Of a DNA stretch of 64,000 nucleotides, positions 47,452 to 57,910 are shown piece by piece (position 1 is the first letter of the stretch; each line of letters opens with the position of its first letter). The position numbers and the translations under genes are program-made. The notes beneath the pieces are model-generated. The model was not told the origin of the DNA. It searched no databases and saw only the letters and a program-made list of their open reading frames with translations. Location: the NCBI GenBank assembly GCA_002118135.1, contig BDIU01000350.1, forward strand, positions 1 through 64,000, read 5' to 3'. The stretch comes from Trebouxia sp. TZW2008. Its lineage: Eukaryota > Chlorophyta > Trebouxiophyceae > Trebouxiales > Trebouxiaceae.

Positions 47452-50400
47452 CTATATGCCCTGCCGCCTTTTGTACTCACTCAGCGTGAGTAGCTTCTTC
47501 ATATTGAGGTCTGCTGGCACAGCAACTTGGCTGGGCACAAAGCCGTACTGAGGACCCAACAGCTTCCTAGCCTTGATAGCGCCCTCTGGGATGGAGTCCA
47601 GAACTGATATGTCAATCTCGAGATTGGTCACATCGCCATTTGCATTTGTGCGCACAGCTGCGGCTGGCACTTCAAGACCTGCCAGGCTCATATTACCTGC
47701 AGCAGCAAACACATGCCATTGGATGCTGCCTGCTGTGGGTCAGCAGAAATGGGAAAGAACAGTCAATTTAGCGCTTTCCAGGTTGTTGACATTTTCATTT
47801 GCATTTGTGCGCACAGCAGCAGCAGGCACTTCAAGACCAGCCAGGCTCAAATCACCTACAGCATCAAAGACAGCTCAGCATTTACAGTGACCCGGCATGC
47901 TTGCAGTATGCACGACAGCTTTACAGCAGAAACTGCAAAACCAGTCTCCACAGTGTGCTGCTACCTTGATAAGTGGGCAATTGTGCTAAGTAGGTTGGCA
48001 AGTTTTGTTCATCAGCAAGCAAGGCAGAACAGCTTGCTATTTGGGGAATCTCAGAAAGAGGCTGCTCTGCCTTGACTGCCTGTGTTGGAAAGACATATGT
48101 GGTAGAGAAGCAATGACACACATGTGGTCATGAGCTTGCTAGATGCTGTGGCTATGAGATGCACAGTAAGTCTGCCTGTGGTTCCTGCTTGCAGCATAGC
48201 CATCCCCATTAGCTTTCAAAGTTTAGCTTTTATATCTTGGGCAAAAGAGTGTCCAAAGACATTCACCAATGCCGAAGCCGATGAATATGCTTAGGATTGC
48301 AGCAATTTGTTACAAGGTTCGATAGCATCTGTGGCTGGCTGCTCAAAGTTTAGCTTGGACAGATAGAGCAGTCCTGGATAGATACAGTCAGAAGATGAAA
48401 CAGTGAGTCTACCTGTGGCTCCTGCTTGCACCATAGCTGTGCCATCCTCATTCACCTTGACAACAGTGCCAGCAGCTGCAGCAGCAGCTTCCAGCTCATC
48501 CCTCTTGCTCTTTGGAATGGTGCTCCAGTACACCTTGGATTGAGTCTTCCGCCTTGAGAAAGCATCAGCTCCTGTGGCACTCACCTATACAACAGAAAGT
48601 TGACTCATTACTCACAAGCGCAGTGGGGCAGACAATGAACACAGCAGCAGCAGTAGCAGCAGCAGCTTCCAGCTCGTCCCTAGTGTTGTTGGGGATTGTC
48701 CTCCAATATACTTTGGACTGAGTCTTTCGCCATAAGAAGGCGTCAGCTCCTGTGGGACTCTCCTGCAAATCAAACTCTGGCCAGTCAACATGAAGCTGTA
48801 ATTTTGGCTGCTTCTGCTCACAATGATGCCTATGTTACGATGCCTCACGGCGGGGCATGTGCTGGGTGCAATCTGCTGCAAGCGTGCTACCTTATTGTAA
48901 GGGGCATGGCAGGCTGCTGAACATATGCCTTGCTGCACGATAGTAACTTTGCAGACCACACTAGTGCAGACATTGCCTAGATAGGACCAGGTGACGCACA
49001 AGGCATATGAATAGAACTTCTGCTTGGCAAGTAACAGCACACCACAGCCGCCAGTGACAGGCCTTGATAGCAGCAATGCAGCAGACAATGATTGTAAAGC
49101 GGGCGGGATGTCAACTCACCTTCTGGTTCTCAGGAGCTGAGGACACGTTCTTATAAGCATTCAGAAAGTTTATGCGCTTGTTCTTCTCGTTGACATTGCT
49201 CATACCAAAGCCTCGCCTGTTGGCCTGGCGGTCCACATTGGCTTGCCTGTTCTCAAGCTGCGCCAGAGCCGTCTCAGCTCTGCAGCACAACAACTAAGCA
49301 TGAAAAGCGGGGTACATTGGCATATTTCTGTTGTAACATTAGTCATGCTTCTTGTAGCATAGTTGCACACATCAGCTTCTGCGAGTGGCGGCTGTCCATG
49401 TGAGCAGGTCGCAGGCCATCAAGAACAGAACAGCAGACTCTGCTCAGATAGCTGCTGTACACTGCACAAACACAGCAAACATGTTGTTAAGCAATCTGTA
49501 GAAAGCTGCAACGGTTTTGTTGATAGGTCCACAACTCCAAAGGCACCTTTGCACGATGGAGCTGTATAGGCTCAAAACAGTTTGAGAAAGCTGACCACAC
49601 CTGGCTTGCTTCTGGCATTTTACATAAATTGTGCAGTAGTCTAACTGTCTATACTTGCCTGAAGCAAGAAAAGCACAGCAGTGTGAGACACTTCAAAAGT
49701 CGGCAATCTAGGCAAGGGCACAAAGCAACGCTGCATGGACATCACAAGCGATGTTGGCAGATAGTCACCCACCAGCACCCTTCTCAGCAGTGCTATCAGC
49801 CATTCACAGCATTGCAACTCTATCATCAGCCATTGAACACACAAATCTAAACATATCTTCCTGTCAGCTCCATTCCCACACACTACACGCATGGATGAAG
49901 AATCTACCCACCATCAGCAACCAGAGGCTTACCTCTTCAAGTCGTCAACATTGCCGAGTTCCTGGGCAGGAGCACAGCAGATATGGCAATGCAACCACAA
50001 TAGGACAGTCTGCTCACCATAGGACAGTCTGTTCACCAGTAACAACCAGAAGCTTACCTTTCCATGTCATCAATGTTACCCACTTCCTGAGCATGGTCTC
50101 GTTCCCTGATCAGGCGGGCCTTCTCAGCAGCAATGTTGATGCGTGTGGCGCCTCTTGCCTTCTTGTCAGCCACCATCTGCTTCACATCGGCTGCTGAGTA
50201 TGTGTAGCTGCAGCAGAGATAGCAGGTTTTCAATACAGCAGCAATCACAGCTGTTGACAGGGATTGTAACTGCAGCAGGAAATTGCAGCAAGTTGCATGC
50301 ACATGTTCAGCTGCAGCAAGGAAAGCGCCGCATCAGGGTGTAGCTGCAGCAGAAACAACAAGTTGAGTGATCACATGTACATGACTTCTTCTTGAGCAAT

Positions 50401-50994
50401 AGCAGCTGTTGTGTAGGTGTAGCTGCAGCAGAAACAGCAAGTTGTATGCCAGACATGCATGATGTGTTGCAGAGCAGACACAACTTTCATCAGCTGATGT
50501 GGAGATGTGAAGGGACCAAAAACGGCATGGCATGAACTGCCCTGCAGTTGTTGCTGCAGCACGAGCAGATTGCTGAGCTTCATGTCTCTTCTCTGCTGCA
50601 GAAAGATGGATCTCAGCTTGCAAACTGCTTGCCGTGCGTGCATAAGGTGTTGCCAAGCAGACACAGCAGCGCACCAGATGGAGAGAAGATGTGCATGCAG
50701 CAGGGACAGCATTGCACCAACTGCTGTACAGCTGTATCCGCAGCAGAAACAGCATGAGGACATCTATGTATCTGCTGCAGAAACATGGATGTCGGCTTGC
50801 TGCTTCTGCCGCAGCTGCACCTACACAGTCATTGAGGGATAGCAGCCGACTGCATGCCTCACGCACAAAACTTGTTGCTGTGCAGACGCAACAACTCATC
50901 AGCTGCTGCGGCAGAAACAACAAGTCGAGATCACACTTGCGTGATGTGTTGCTGCACAGACAAAGAATGTCACTGGTATTGGATGTAGCTGCTG

Positions 50995-51025
<31 letters not shown>

Positions 51026-54000
51026 TCACCAACTGCAGTGTAGGCGCAGCTGCAGCACAGAAAGCAGCAGCAACATCCTGTTTGCCTTGCCTGCTTTATT
51101 GCTGAGCAGATGCAGCTACGGGAGCAATCAACCCAGCATTGGCTAGCACCTGTGTCAAGCATCGTCTATGTGCTGAAAGAGACTGAGGGAACATTTGTGG
51201 ACCTGAACGCAGGCCTTGTGCATACAGCTGCAGTAGGTGATCAGTGACGCATAATGCATATGCCTGTACAGATACAGGCACCCCACACACGGCCACAGCT
51301 CACTTTTCAGCATTCTTCAACAGTGCTTTCTGTTTGGTGACATGTGACCGAGTGATGGCAGGCATGCGCTGATTGTGATTGTATTCACTCAGGGCATTCA
51401 GCTCTCCTCCATCAATGTCTTTGTTGGACACCTGGCTCATAGGACAGACTCTGTCGCTGTTACCACGCCGGATCAGGAGCACCTTGCGCGTCTGGACGGT
51501 GCCAAAGGCGTATGGGTAGGTCATGGTCACTCCCATGTCCCTGCAGACACAGGCAGGCTGATCTCGATTACCTTGATCGCTAAACGCAGTTGCTGTTGCC
51601 GCGCTGGATATAAACACCATGTGTGTTATGACATTGACAAAGGCATATGTGTCCTGCAAACATTGTTTATGAGTAACAGTACAGGGTAGCAAGCAAAGCA
51701 ACTGTCAGCAGGCCCTAATGATTGTCAACGTCTTTGAAGCTGCTGTCTATCTCAGGCTCTTGCCTTCCTTCTGGCCGCTGTTGTTCACCTCCAGCTGTCG
51801 CGTTTCTCCTAACAGCTGCTAGTACCACAAGATACTGTTTACCTCCTCAGGAGGCTTTGCCTACCTACCACCCCTGACTAAACCCCCCCCCCCCTCTCCC
51901 CCCCTCCAAGCTCTTAACACTTCCGACTCTGCAGCTGAAATCTTTGCAGTATGCAGATGAGCGCATTGCTGTCACTCAGGCAAGCAAGCACAATCAGGCA
52001 TGGCACAACAGGAATGGCATCAAGATAGGGATGCAAGTGCTGTGCTTCTGACATGCTTCTGTAAGCCTGCTGTGCGTTTTTGTCTTTGCTTGGCAGAGTT
52101 GCTTGCATCAGCGCTGCCAAGCATGGATGTTCGGTTTCATCAACCATCATCATCACCACCATCATCATCATCACACACTCCAACACATGTGCTAGGTGTG
52201 TGTGGCCCAAGTCTTGTCTCGCCAGGCAAGCTTGTTCTGGGCATCTTTGGTGGGGCGTCTGATAATCAACTTTGGAAAGTCAGACAAAACAATGTCGTTC
52301 ATGTTGGGTTTGGGAGTGTTAAACCAGACGTCTCAACAGGGCTGCCCTTGCACACAGCCGTTGGCCATGACCTAGACAAGTGCAGGCGCAACAGCTCATT
52401 CTTTGACTCTTGAGCTGCCAAGTACACAGCCACAGGCAAGAATGCTACAACATGCAGGGGCAAGTGTTTCTGTCTGCGTTTGAAGCTGACCTGGTTTTGC
52501 CTGGTTTCTCTCGCATATTCACAATCTCTGCAAGCTTTGCACAGCCACAGGGCATGAGTTCACAATGAGCAGGGGCAGACATCACTGTCTGCATTGAAAG
52601 CTGACCTGTGCTTGTGTAGGTTGCAGTCTTGCACGTCCTCAACCTCCGCAGTGTTCACACAGCCACAGGGCATGAGTGCACAATGTGCAAAGCAAGAAGC
52701 AGTGTAAGTGCACTGAAAGCTGACTTGTTCTTGCCTGGTTCCTGTTCCTGTACATCGACAGCCTCTGCAATCTTTCCACAGCCACAGGCCAGAATTACAC
52801 GATGTACAGGGCAAGAAGCAGTGTCTACAATTGAAAGCAGACCGGTTTTTGCCTGGCTCCTGTTCTTGCACGTCCACAAGCGATGCAATGTGTACACAGC
52901 CACAAGCCAGAAGCACACAATGTACAAGGGCAACAGCCCACTTGCCGGTCTGAGAGCTGACCTGTGCTTTCCTAAATTCCCGTTCGTGTACACCTACAGC
53001 CTCTGCATTCTTTCCACAGCCACAGGCCAGAAGTACACAATGTACAGGGCAAGAAGCAGTGTGTCCATTGAAAGCTGACTGGTTTTTGCCTAGCTCCCGT
53101 TCTTGCATGTCCACAACCGCTGCAACAATCACTTACCCACAGGGCATGAGTGCACAAGGTACAGGGCAAGAAGCAGTGTCTGCATTGAAGGCTGACCTGT
53201 TTTTGCCTGGTTCCCGTTCTTGTACATCCACAATCTCTGCAATGAGGTACTTGCCGGCATAGGCAACCTTGACCAGGCAGCCAATGATGGTCTTATCAAA
53301 GAATGGCTCGTTCACCCATTTCTCTAGCTTGTAGCGCTTGATTTGCAGGTCATATAGCTCTTTGTTGGGCGCTGGCTGGTCTGTATCCTCATCCTGTACA
53401 GGGTGATACAAAACAGTGAGTAATGAAGCTGAATAAATGCAGCCCTACCAGTGTTGATACAACAGCAGCGACTGCAAAGTGCGGCTTGTGTGCCGTACTT
53501 TTTGTCACTTCTGCGCGTCAGAACCATTGGAGACGTGCATCACAGGAGCAATTGCTGTCCATGTGCACAAATCACAAGCTGATCCAACTGTCCTCGGCAT
53601 GACAAGGGTCAGATAGGCCCTTCATGCAGTGTTTGCATGAAGGCATGTGCATGATTCACGGCAGATTACACATTGTAGCACATACTGACAGTGTGTACAG
53701 CAGCATGAGTGCATGGTGCAAGTTTGTAAACCAGCCCCTGCCAACACAAACACGTGTGGCATAAGGCTGGATACCATGTCCATATCAATGGCAAGCTCTC
53801 CTCGGCCTCTGTCATCCCGCCTGTCCGACTCCCTCCTGGCATCACGCTCCTCGCTGCTGCCCCTCAGAGGTGACGGGCCTGCATTGCAGCAGAAAGCCAT
53901 GATGTTTTCATATTCATCAACTTTTGATGCTGACATGCCAGTGGACACTTGCATGCCTTTCAGACTTGCAAGGCAGATTTACAGACTTGCAAGGCAGATT

Positions 54001-56447
54001 TACAGACTTCACTTGAGTGCATGAGTTGGTTGAATGGCTCACATGTTGTACAGACGGATGCTCATGTCATAAGTAGATGTAAGCTCTAACATAGTTGAGG
54101 CAATGCAGCTTAACATGAAACATGTGTCTTGTGCCTAAAACGATACCTGCAATGACGTTCACCTGAGTTGCCAATCCAAGAATATCGAGAACTACCAGAT
54201 CTGACACAGCAGCATGCTCAAGCTGCATGTAGCCAAACACACGGGCTTGCAAGTGGTTTGCAGGCAGCATCAAGCTCATTGCACGAGCACACCATGGGCT
54301 GATGGAATGCATTGCAGCGCTCATGGTGCATCATAGGCATTGCTGGAGCATGGGACGTTGTCTGAATTTGAAACTTTCGAGTCCACTTGACTATAGCCTG
54401 CATGTCTCAGCCCTATGGCAGGGCCTGTACCACTAGGGTTTGACATTGCGACTTTACGATAGAGGGCAGTGCAAAGACATATCAAGTTCAGCCTCATTGT
54501 GGTACACGCGCGGCCATCACATTATGCGGTGTTGTTGACATGCAGACCAACTGTCAGCACATTACCTGCTGAAAGGTCATCTGCTGACGCCTCTTGGGCT
54601 GAGACTGAGGGCATGCGCTCATTGTCAGAGTCAGACTCGCTGATGTCTTCATCATCTGTGTAAGCTTCATCGCTATCTTGTCCTCGACCCTTGCGACCCT
54701 TTCTCCTGAAACAACGTACTCTGCTAAAACAGACACAACAACTGACAGCACACACATCTTGCATGTTGTGGCCTGCAACATGCTGAGACATTGTAAGATG
54801 CCTACAGGCCCAGACATATACATGGAGAGCACAGATGCACACCCTGACACATGTGACTGCCAACAGACATCAAGACAAACAGGAAGACCCTCCCTTGCAG
54901 ACCTTCTCTCAGCAATATGCAATTACGCTAGGATAGATATATTGACTCACAGTACATACCTTGACTCCTGTGGATGCCGACAAACCTACCAAGGGATGTG
55001 GATACATGCAGCACCGTAAGCTTGGCATTGAATGGCCTGACAGATTCATGATCACACGCTGACAGGTCATTCAGAAGCAAAATAAGTTCTGTGTTTTTGT
55101 ATTTATGACAAGGCCAAGCAGAAGAGCGTGCATGGGTTTATAACGGATGCTGTCATTTCATTGCTGGTGAAGGTCTAACAGAAGTTACAATGATGGTGGT
55201 TTTATGTGCAGCACTTATGCACACTCCACAACAGGTAGCCTGGCTGCCTGACAGCAGGGGTAGCACCCAATGAGCACACTCAGGCTTTCAGGCTTGCGCA
55301 CTTACAGTGTAGAGTTTTGTGGATGTTGATTGCTGCTGTCTTATTCAAGTGTTGTGTCTTACCTAGCCTGCTCCTTGCTTGTTTTGCGCTCTTGCGCTTG
55401 GCGCCGCCTTTCTTGCAGCTCCGCCATGGCATTCTTTTTGCCTGTGTTGGCCGTTTTCTGCCTGGTTGAGGAGCGCATCTGGTCAGCTTTGTCTGCTGCA
55501 CTCTGCAGGCAAACAAACATGGAATCAGCGCAACAGAAGCATTCTTTTTGCCTGTGTGAGCTGTCTTCTGCCTGATTGAGGAGCGCATCTGGTCAGCTTT
55601 GTCTGCTGCATTCTGCAAAATGGTGTCAGTGCAACCAAAGCATTCTTCTTGCCTGTGTTGGCTGTCTTTTGCCTGGTCGAGGAGCTCATCTGGTCAGCTT
55701 TGTCTGCTGCACTCTGCAGGCAAACAAACATGAAACCAGTGCAACAAGAGCATTCTTTTTGCCTGTGTTGGCCGTCTCCTGCTTGGTTGAGGACCGCATC
55801 TGGTCAGCTCTGTCTGCTGCATTTTACAGGCAAATGAAAACGGAATAAGCGCAACAAGAGCAACAGTGCACTCGATTTGCTTGGCGTGATGTATCCAGAT
55901 ATGCCCTGTGCTTCCATGCCTCTACTTGATTTTGCCTTCCAGGGACAAAGCCATGTGCGCAAAGCATTGGGCTGCTTATTGCAGGGTAGCAATGCTGTAC
56001 CTCAGTCTGAACAGGTGCTTGCTTTGCTCTAGACTGCTGCATGAGCCTTGCATTGTTTCTCCTCTCAAGCTCCCTGTCCCTTGCTTCTGCACGCTGAAAG
56101 AACTCCTGCTCCCTTTCAAATTCCGTCAATTGGTCTAGCGCTGCCTTGTCAGCGCTGTCTCTGATCAAATCTTTGCCGTAGCCGTCAAATGTGAAGGTAT
56201 CTGGGTCAAAGTCATCTTCCTGATCGTCTGGTCTGTTGTCGTTGTCTGTTTTGCGCTTTTTGTTGGCAGCTTTGGAGGTTCTAGCTGGAGCTTGATACTC
56301 TTGTGAAACCTCCTCAGAATGCTGCGAGGCTTCCGGTCCTGAATCATCTGAAATGCTCGTCACGCGAGATCGCTTGTTTGCTGGCCTGCCAGCTCCGCCA
56401 GCCTCCAGCAGCAGATCATCCAGGTCGTCGCTGTCGGACCCAGCCAT
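47452..56447 (-). CDS. RTF1: RTF1, Paf1 complex subunit with Plus3 domain
   Basis: Nuclear transcription-elongation factor of the Paf1 complex (VIP5 in Arabidopsis). Exons: 56447-56001, 55502-55363, 54705-54566, 53878-53775, 53393-53197, 51540-51304, 50207-50058, 49279-49120, 48584-48413 and 47696-47452. All phases join, giving 663 aa, in the family range. An acidic N-terminus (MAGSDSDDLDDLLLEAGG) leads to a charged helix with FEREQEFFQRAEARDRELER, then NTGKKNAMAELQERRR and acidic SESDSDNER. The Plus3 domain (about residues 283-410) includes KRYKLEKWVNEPFF, GCLVKVAY, LIAEIVDVQ, FGTVQTRKVLLIRRGNS and VCPMSQVSN. The tail has NYTYSAADVKQMV, EKARLIRERD and SKVYWSTIPKSKRDELEAA. Almost every intron starts or ends with duplicated exon-junction copies. 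Confidence 0.95.
47690..47860 (-). repeat. Duplicated start of RTF1 exon 10
   Basis: The start of the last exon (LSLAGLEVPAAAVRTNAN) is present at 47696 and, with substitutions, at about 47860-47770 in the intron before it. Confidence 0.82.
48410..48770 (-). repeat. Duplicated RTF1 exon 9
   Basis: A partial copy at about 48765-48650 reads TGADAFLWRKTQSKVYWRT against TGADAFSRRKTQSKVYWST in the used exon. It loses similarity after the DELEAAAA stretch. Confidence 0.85.
49933..50060 (-). repeat. Duplicated end of RTF1 exon 7 with its own splice sites
   Basis: A 29-bp mini-exon (49961-49933), bounded by CCCAG and GTAAGC, copies the exon 7 end (GNIDDME becomes GNVDDLK). Spliced after exon 7 it would put TGA in frame. 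Confidence 0.75.
50197..51065 (-). repeat. Array of acceptor-region copies before RTF1 exon 7
   Basis: Minus-strand TTTCTGCTGCAGCTACAC-type segments, matching the exon 7 acceptor, recur at about 50207, 50345, 50425, 50735, 50915 and 51050 with other shared intron sequence. The real exon is the most 3' copy. Confidence 0.72.
51866..51910. repeat. Poly-C/T tract in an RTF1 intron
   Basis: About 30 bp of almost pure C with a few T on the plus strand, that is, poly-G on the RTF1 sense strand. It is intronic. Confidence 0.8.
52130..52310 (-). mobile_element. LINE 3'-end fragment with GAT-type tail, - orientation
   Basis: The minus strand reads NDIVLSDFPKL, IIRRPTKDAQNKLAW and RDKTWATHT then a stop, like the fragments at 59000 and 10300. 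It is followed by a GATGATGATG tail (plus-strand CATCAT at 52140-52173). It lies in the RTF1 intron after the Plus3 exon. Confidence 0.7.
52440..53265 (-). repeat. Seven tandem copies of a Plus3-exon end plus intron start
   Basis: Units of about 114-120 bp begin near 53185, 53071, 52951, 52831, 52715, 52597 and 52483. Each includes the end of RTF1 exon 5 (EIVDVQEREPGKN), a GGTCAGC-like donor and about 75 bp of intron with CCACAGGGCATGAG. The most 5' copy belongs to the complete exon. The others are truncated exon ends with diverged coding sequence. Confidence 0.93.
55363..55830 (-). repeat. Four copies of the start of RTF1 exon 2
   Basis: Acceptor plus AADKADQMRSSTRQKTAN and GKKNA occur near 55825, 55712, 55615 and 55502, period about 97-115 bp. 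Only the last copy continues into a full exon. The other three stop after GKKNA and rejoin intron sequence. Confidence 0.92.
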
Positions 56448-57520
56448 GCTGAGGTTGGAAGGCCAAAGTATGCGGTCTGGTCAAGAGGTCAATCTGTGCC
56501 GTTCGCCTGTCTTGTATGCATGCATTTGCAGTTCACGCTGGCGTCCTGCGACCGGGGCGAGCCCTCGATGCAATCAATGCGTGTTGAAGCAGCTGATCAA
56601 TTGTGTCAACAGAGTGATTGACAAGGGAAGGGAAATTGGGATCAAGCTGGTCCCAAAATGAAGCAGAGCCATGCAAATTCTTTCTGTCCAGCACTTCAGG
56701 TTTAAACAGACGGCAGGGCAGAGCAGAGCAGCCGGCCACGAGTGCTTGTATGCCTTGTGCCTGAGGAGTCGTGACTCGCATGTGCCTGTGGATAATGTGA
56801 GCTCTGTGGATATTATACCTGCTCAAGGCCGCTTGTGGTTGCTATTTTTCAGGTAGTCAATTTTACACTCGGGATCAGTTGTTGCTTGATGCTCGGCGCT
56901 CGTGGTCGGCAAGCTACAGCGCAGCTGCAGCTCAGCCTACAAGTATAAGACAGATGCAGCAGCATCAGCAGCAGCAACTGTAAACTCTATAATCTGTGCG
57001 ATATTGTGCGACACATGCATCAGCTTAGGTGTGAGTGGTGTCACAGATACTCTCATGCCCAAGTGACCTCTGAGTCTCAAGATGAAGCAGAGCCATGCAT
57101 GGTGCATGTGAAGTCTAGCCCTAGCAGCACTTACTCTTGCAACTTGGGGCAAGAGCAGGGCTACAGACATGGGCCCACGCCAAAGTCAACCAAGTACGTG
57201 GCATACTGCAGCAGGCCTGCTTGTGGAGTCTCGCTTTGCAATTGTGCTTCTTGTTGTAAATTAGCGATTTCAGATTGCCAACAGTCAGGCCAAACAAAGT
57301 TGCAAAGGCTGCAGATTGTAAACAATGGCACACCGCCAGAATAATATGAAAGTTTTCAGCGGCATTGCATGGCAACAGTCATGTATACAGTCTTACGGCA
57401 TGAAGACTGGTCTGCAATGTCATGCACAGAGCCTGTTCAAGCTACTACTAGTAGGTTTTGCTTCTTGTGAGCATGCGACTTCAGTATGGCGTCGTGCATT
57501 CTGGGACCGGGTACATGTCA
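56448..57520. other. Region upstream of RTF1
   Basis: About 1.1 kb holding the RTF1 promoter side and the 3' flank of the next minus-strand gene. A segment near 57015-57085 resembles one near 42615-42690 (TGCATCAGCTTAGGTGTG then CAGATACTC), so a dispersed repeat is likely. No gene called. Confidence 0.4.
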
Positions 57521-57910
57521 GCTGATGTTGTATCTCTTGCCACAGCAGGCCTTAAAGGAGTTTCTTGTGGCAGGACACTTAATGCTGCGCCCCACTGCCT
57601 GCCCAGCCCAGGGACAGGGGTACCCCTGTGGCGATTTTGCTTTCAATGGGTGCCTATCTGATGCTGCTGCTCGAGCATTTGCATCACTTGTTTGGCAGAC
57701 ATGGCCAAAACGGATGTGTCATCAAGCATTTCAAATCCTTGGCATGTGTCAGCTGAGATTATATCTCTTGCCACAGCAGGCCTTGAAGGACTTTCTTGTG
57801 GCAGGGCACTTGGTGCTGCGCCCCACCGCCTGCCCAGCCCAGGGGCAGGGGTACCCCTGTGGCGATTTTGCCTCAATGGGCACTTTGTCTGATGCTGATG
57901 CTCCAGTATT
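57520..57910 (-). repeat. Two tandem copies of the SEC-C-like terminal exon, about 224 bp period
   Basis: The segment encoding the C-terminus (CPATRKSFKACCGK) is present at 57749-57910 and again at about 57525-57690 with the same surrounding sequence. The upstream copy (in transcript order) contains the stop used in the model. Confidence 0.85.
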
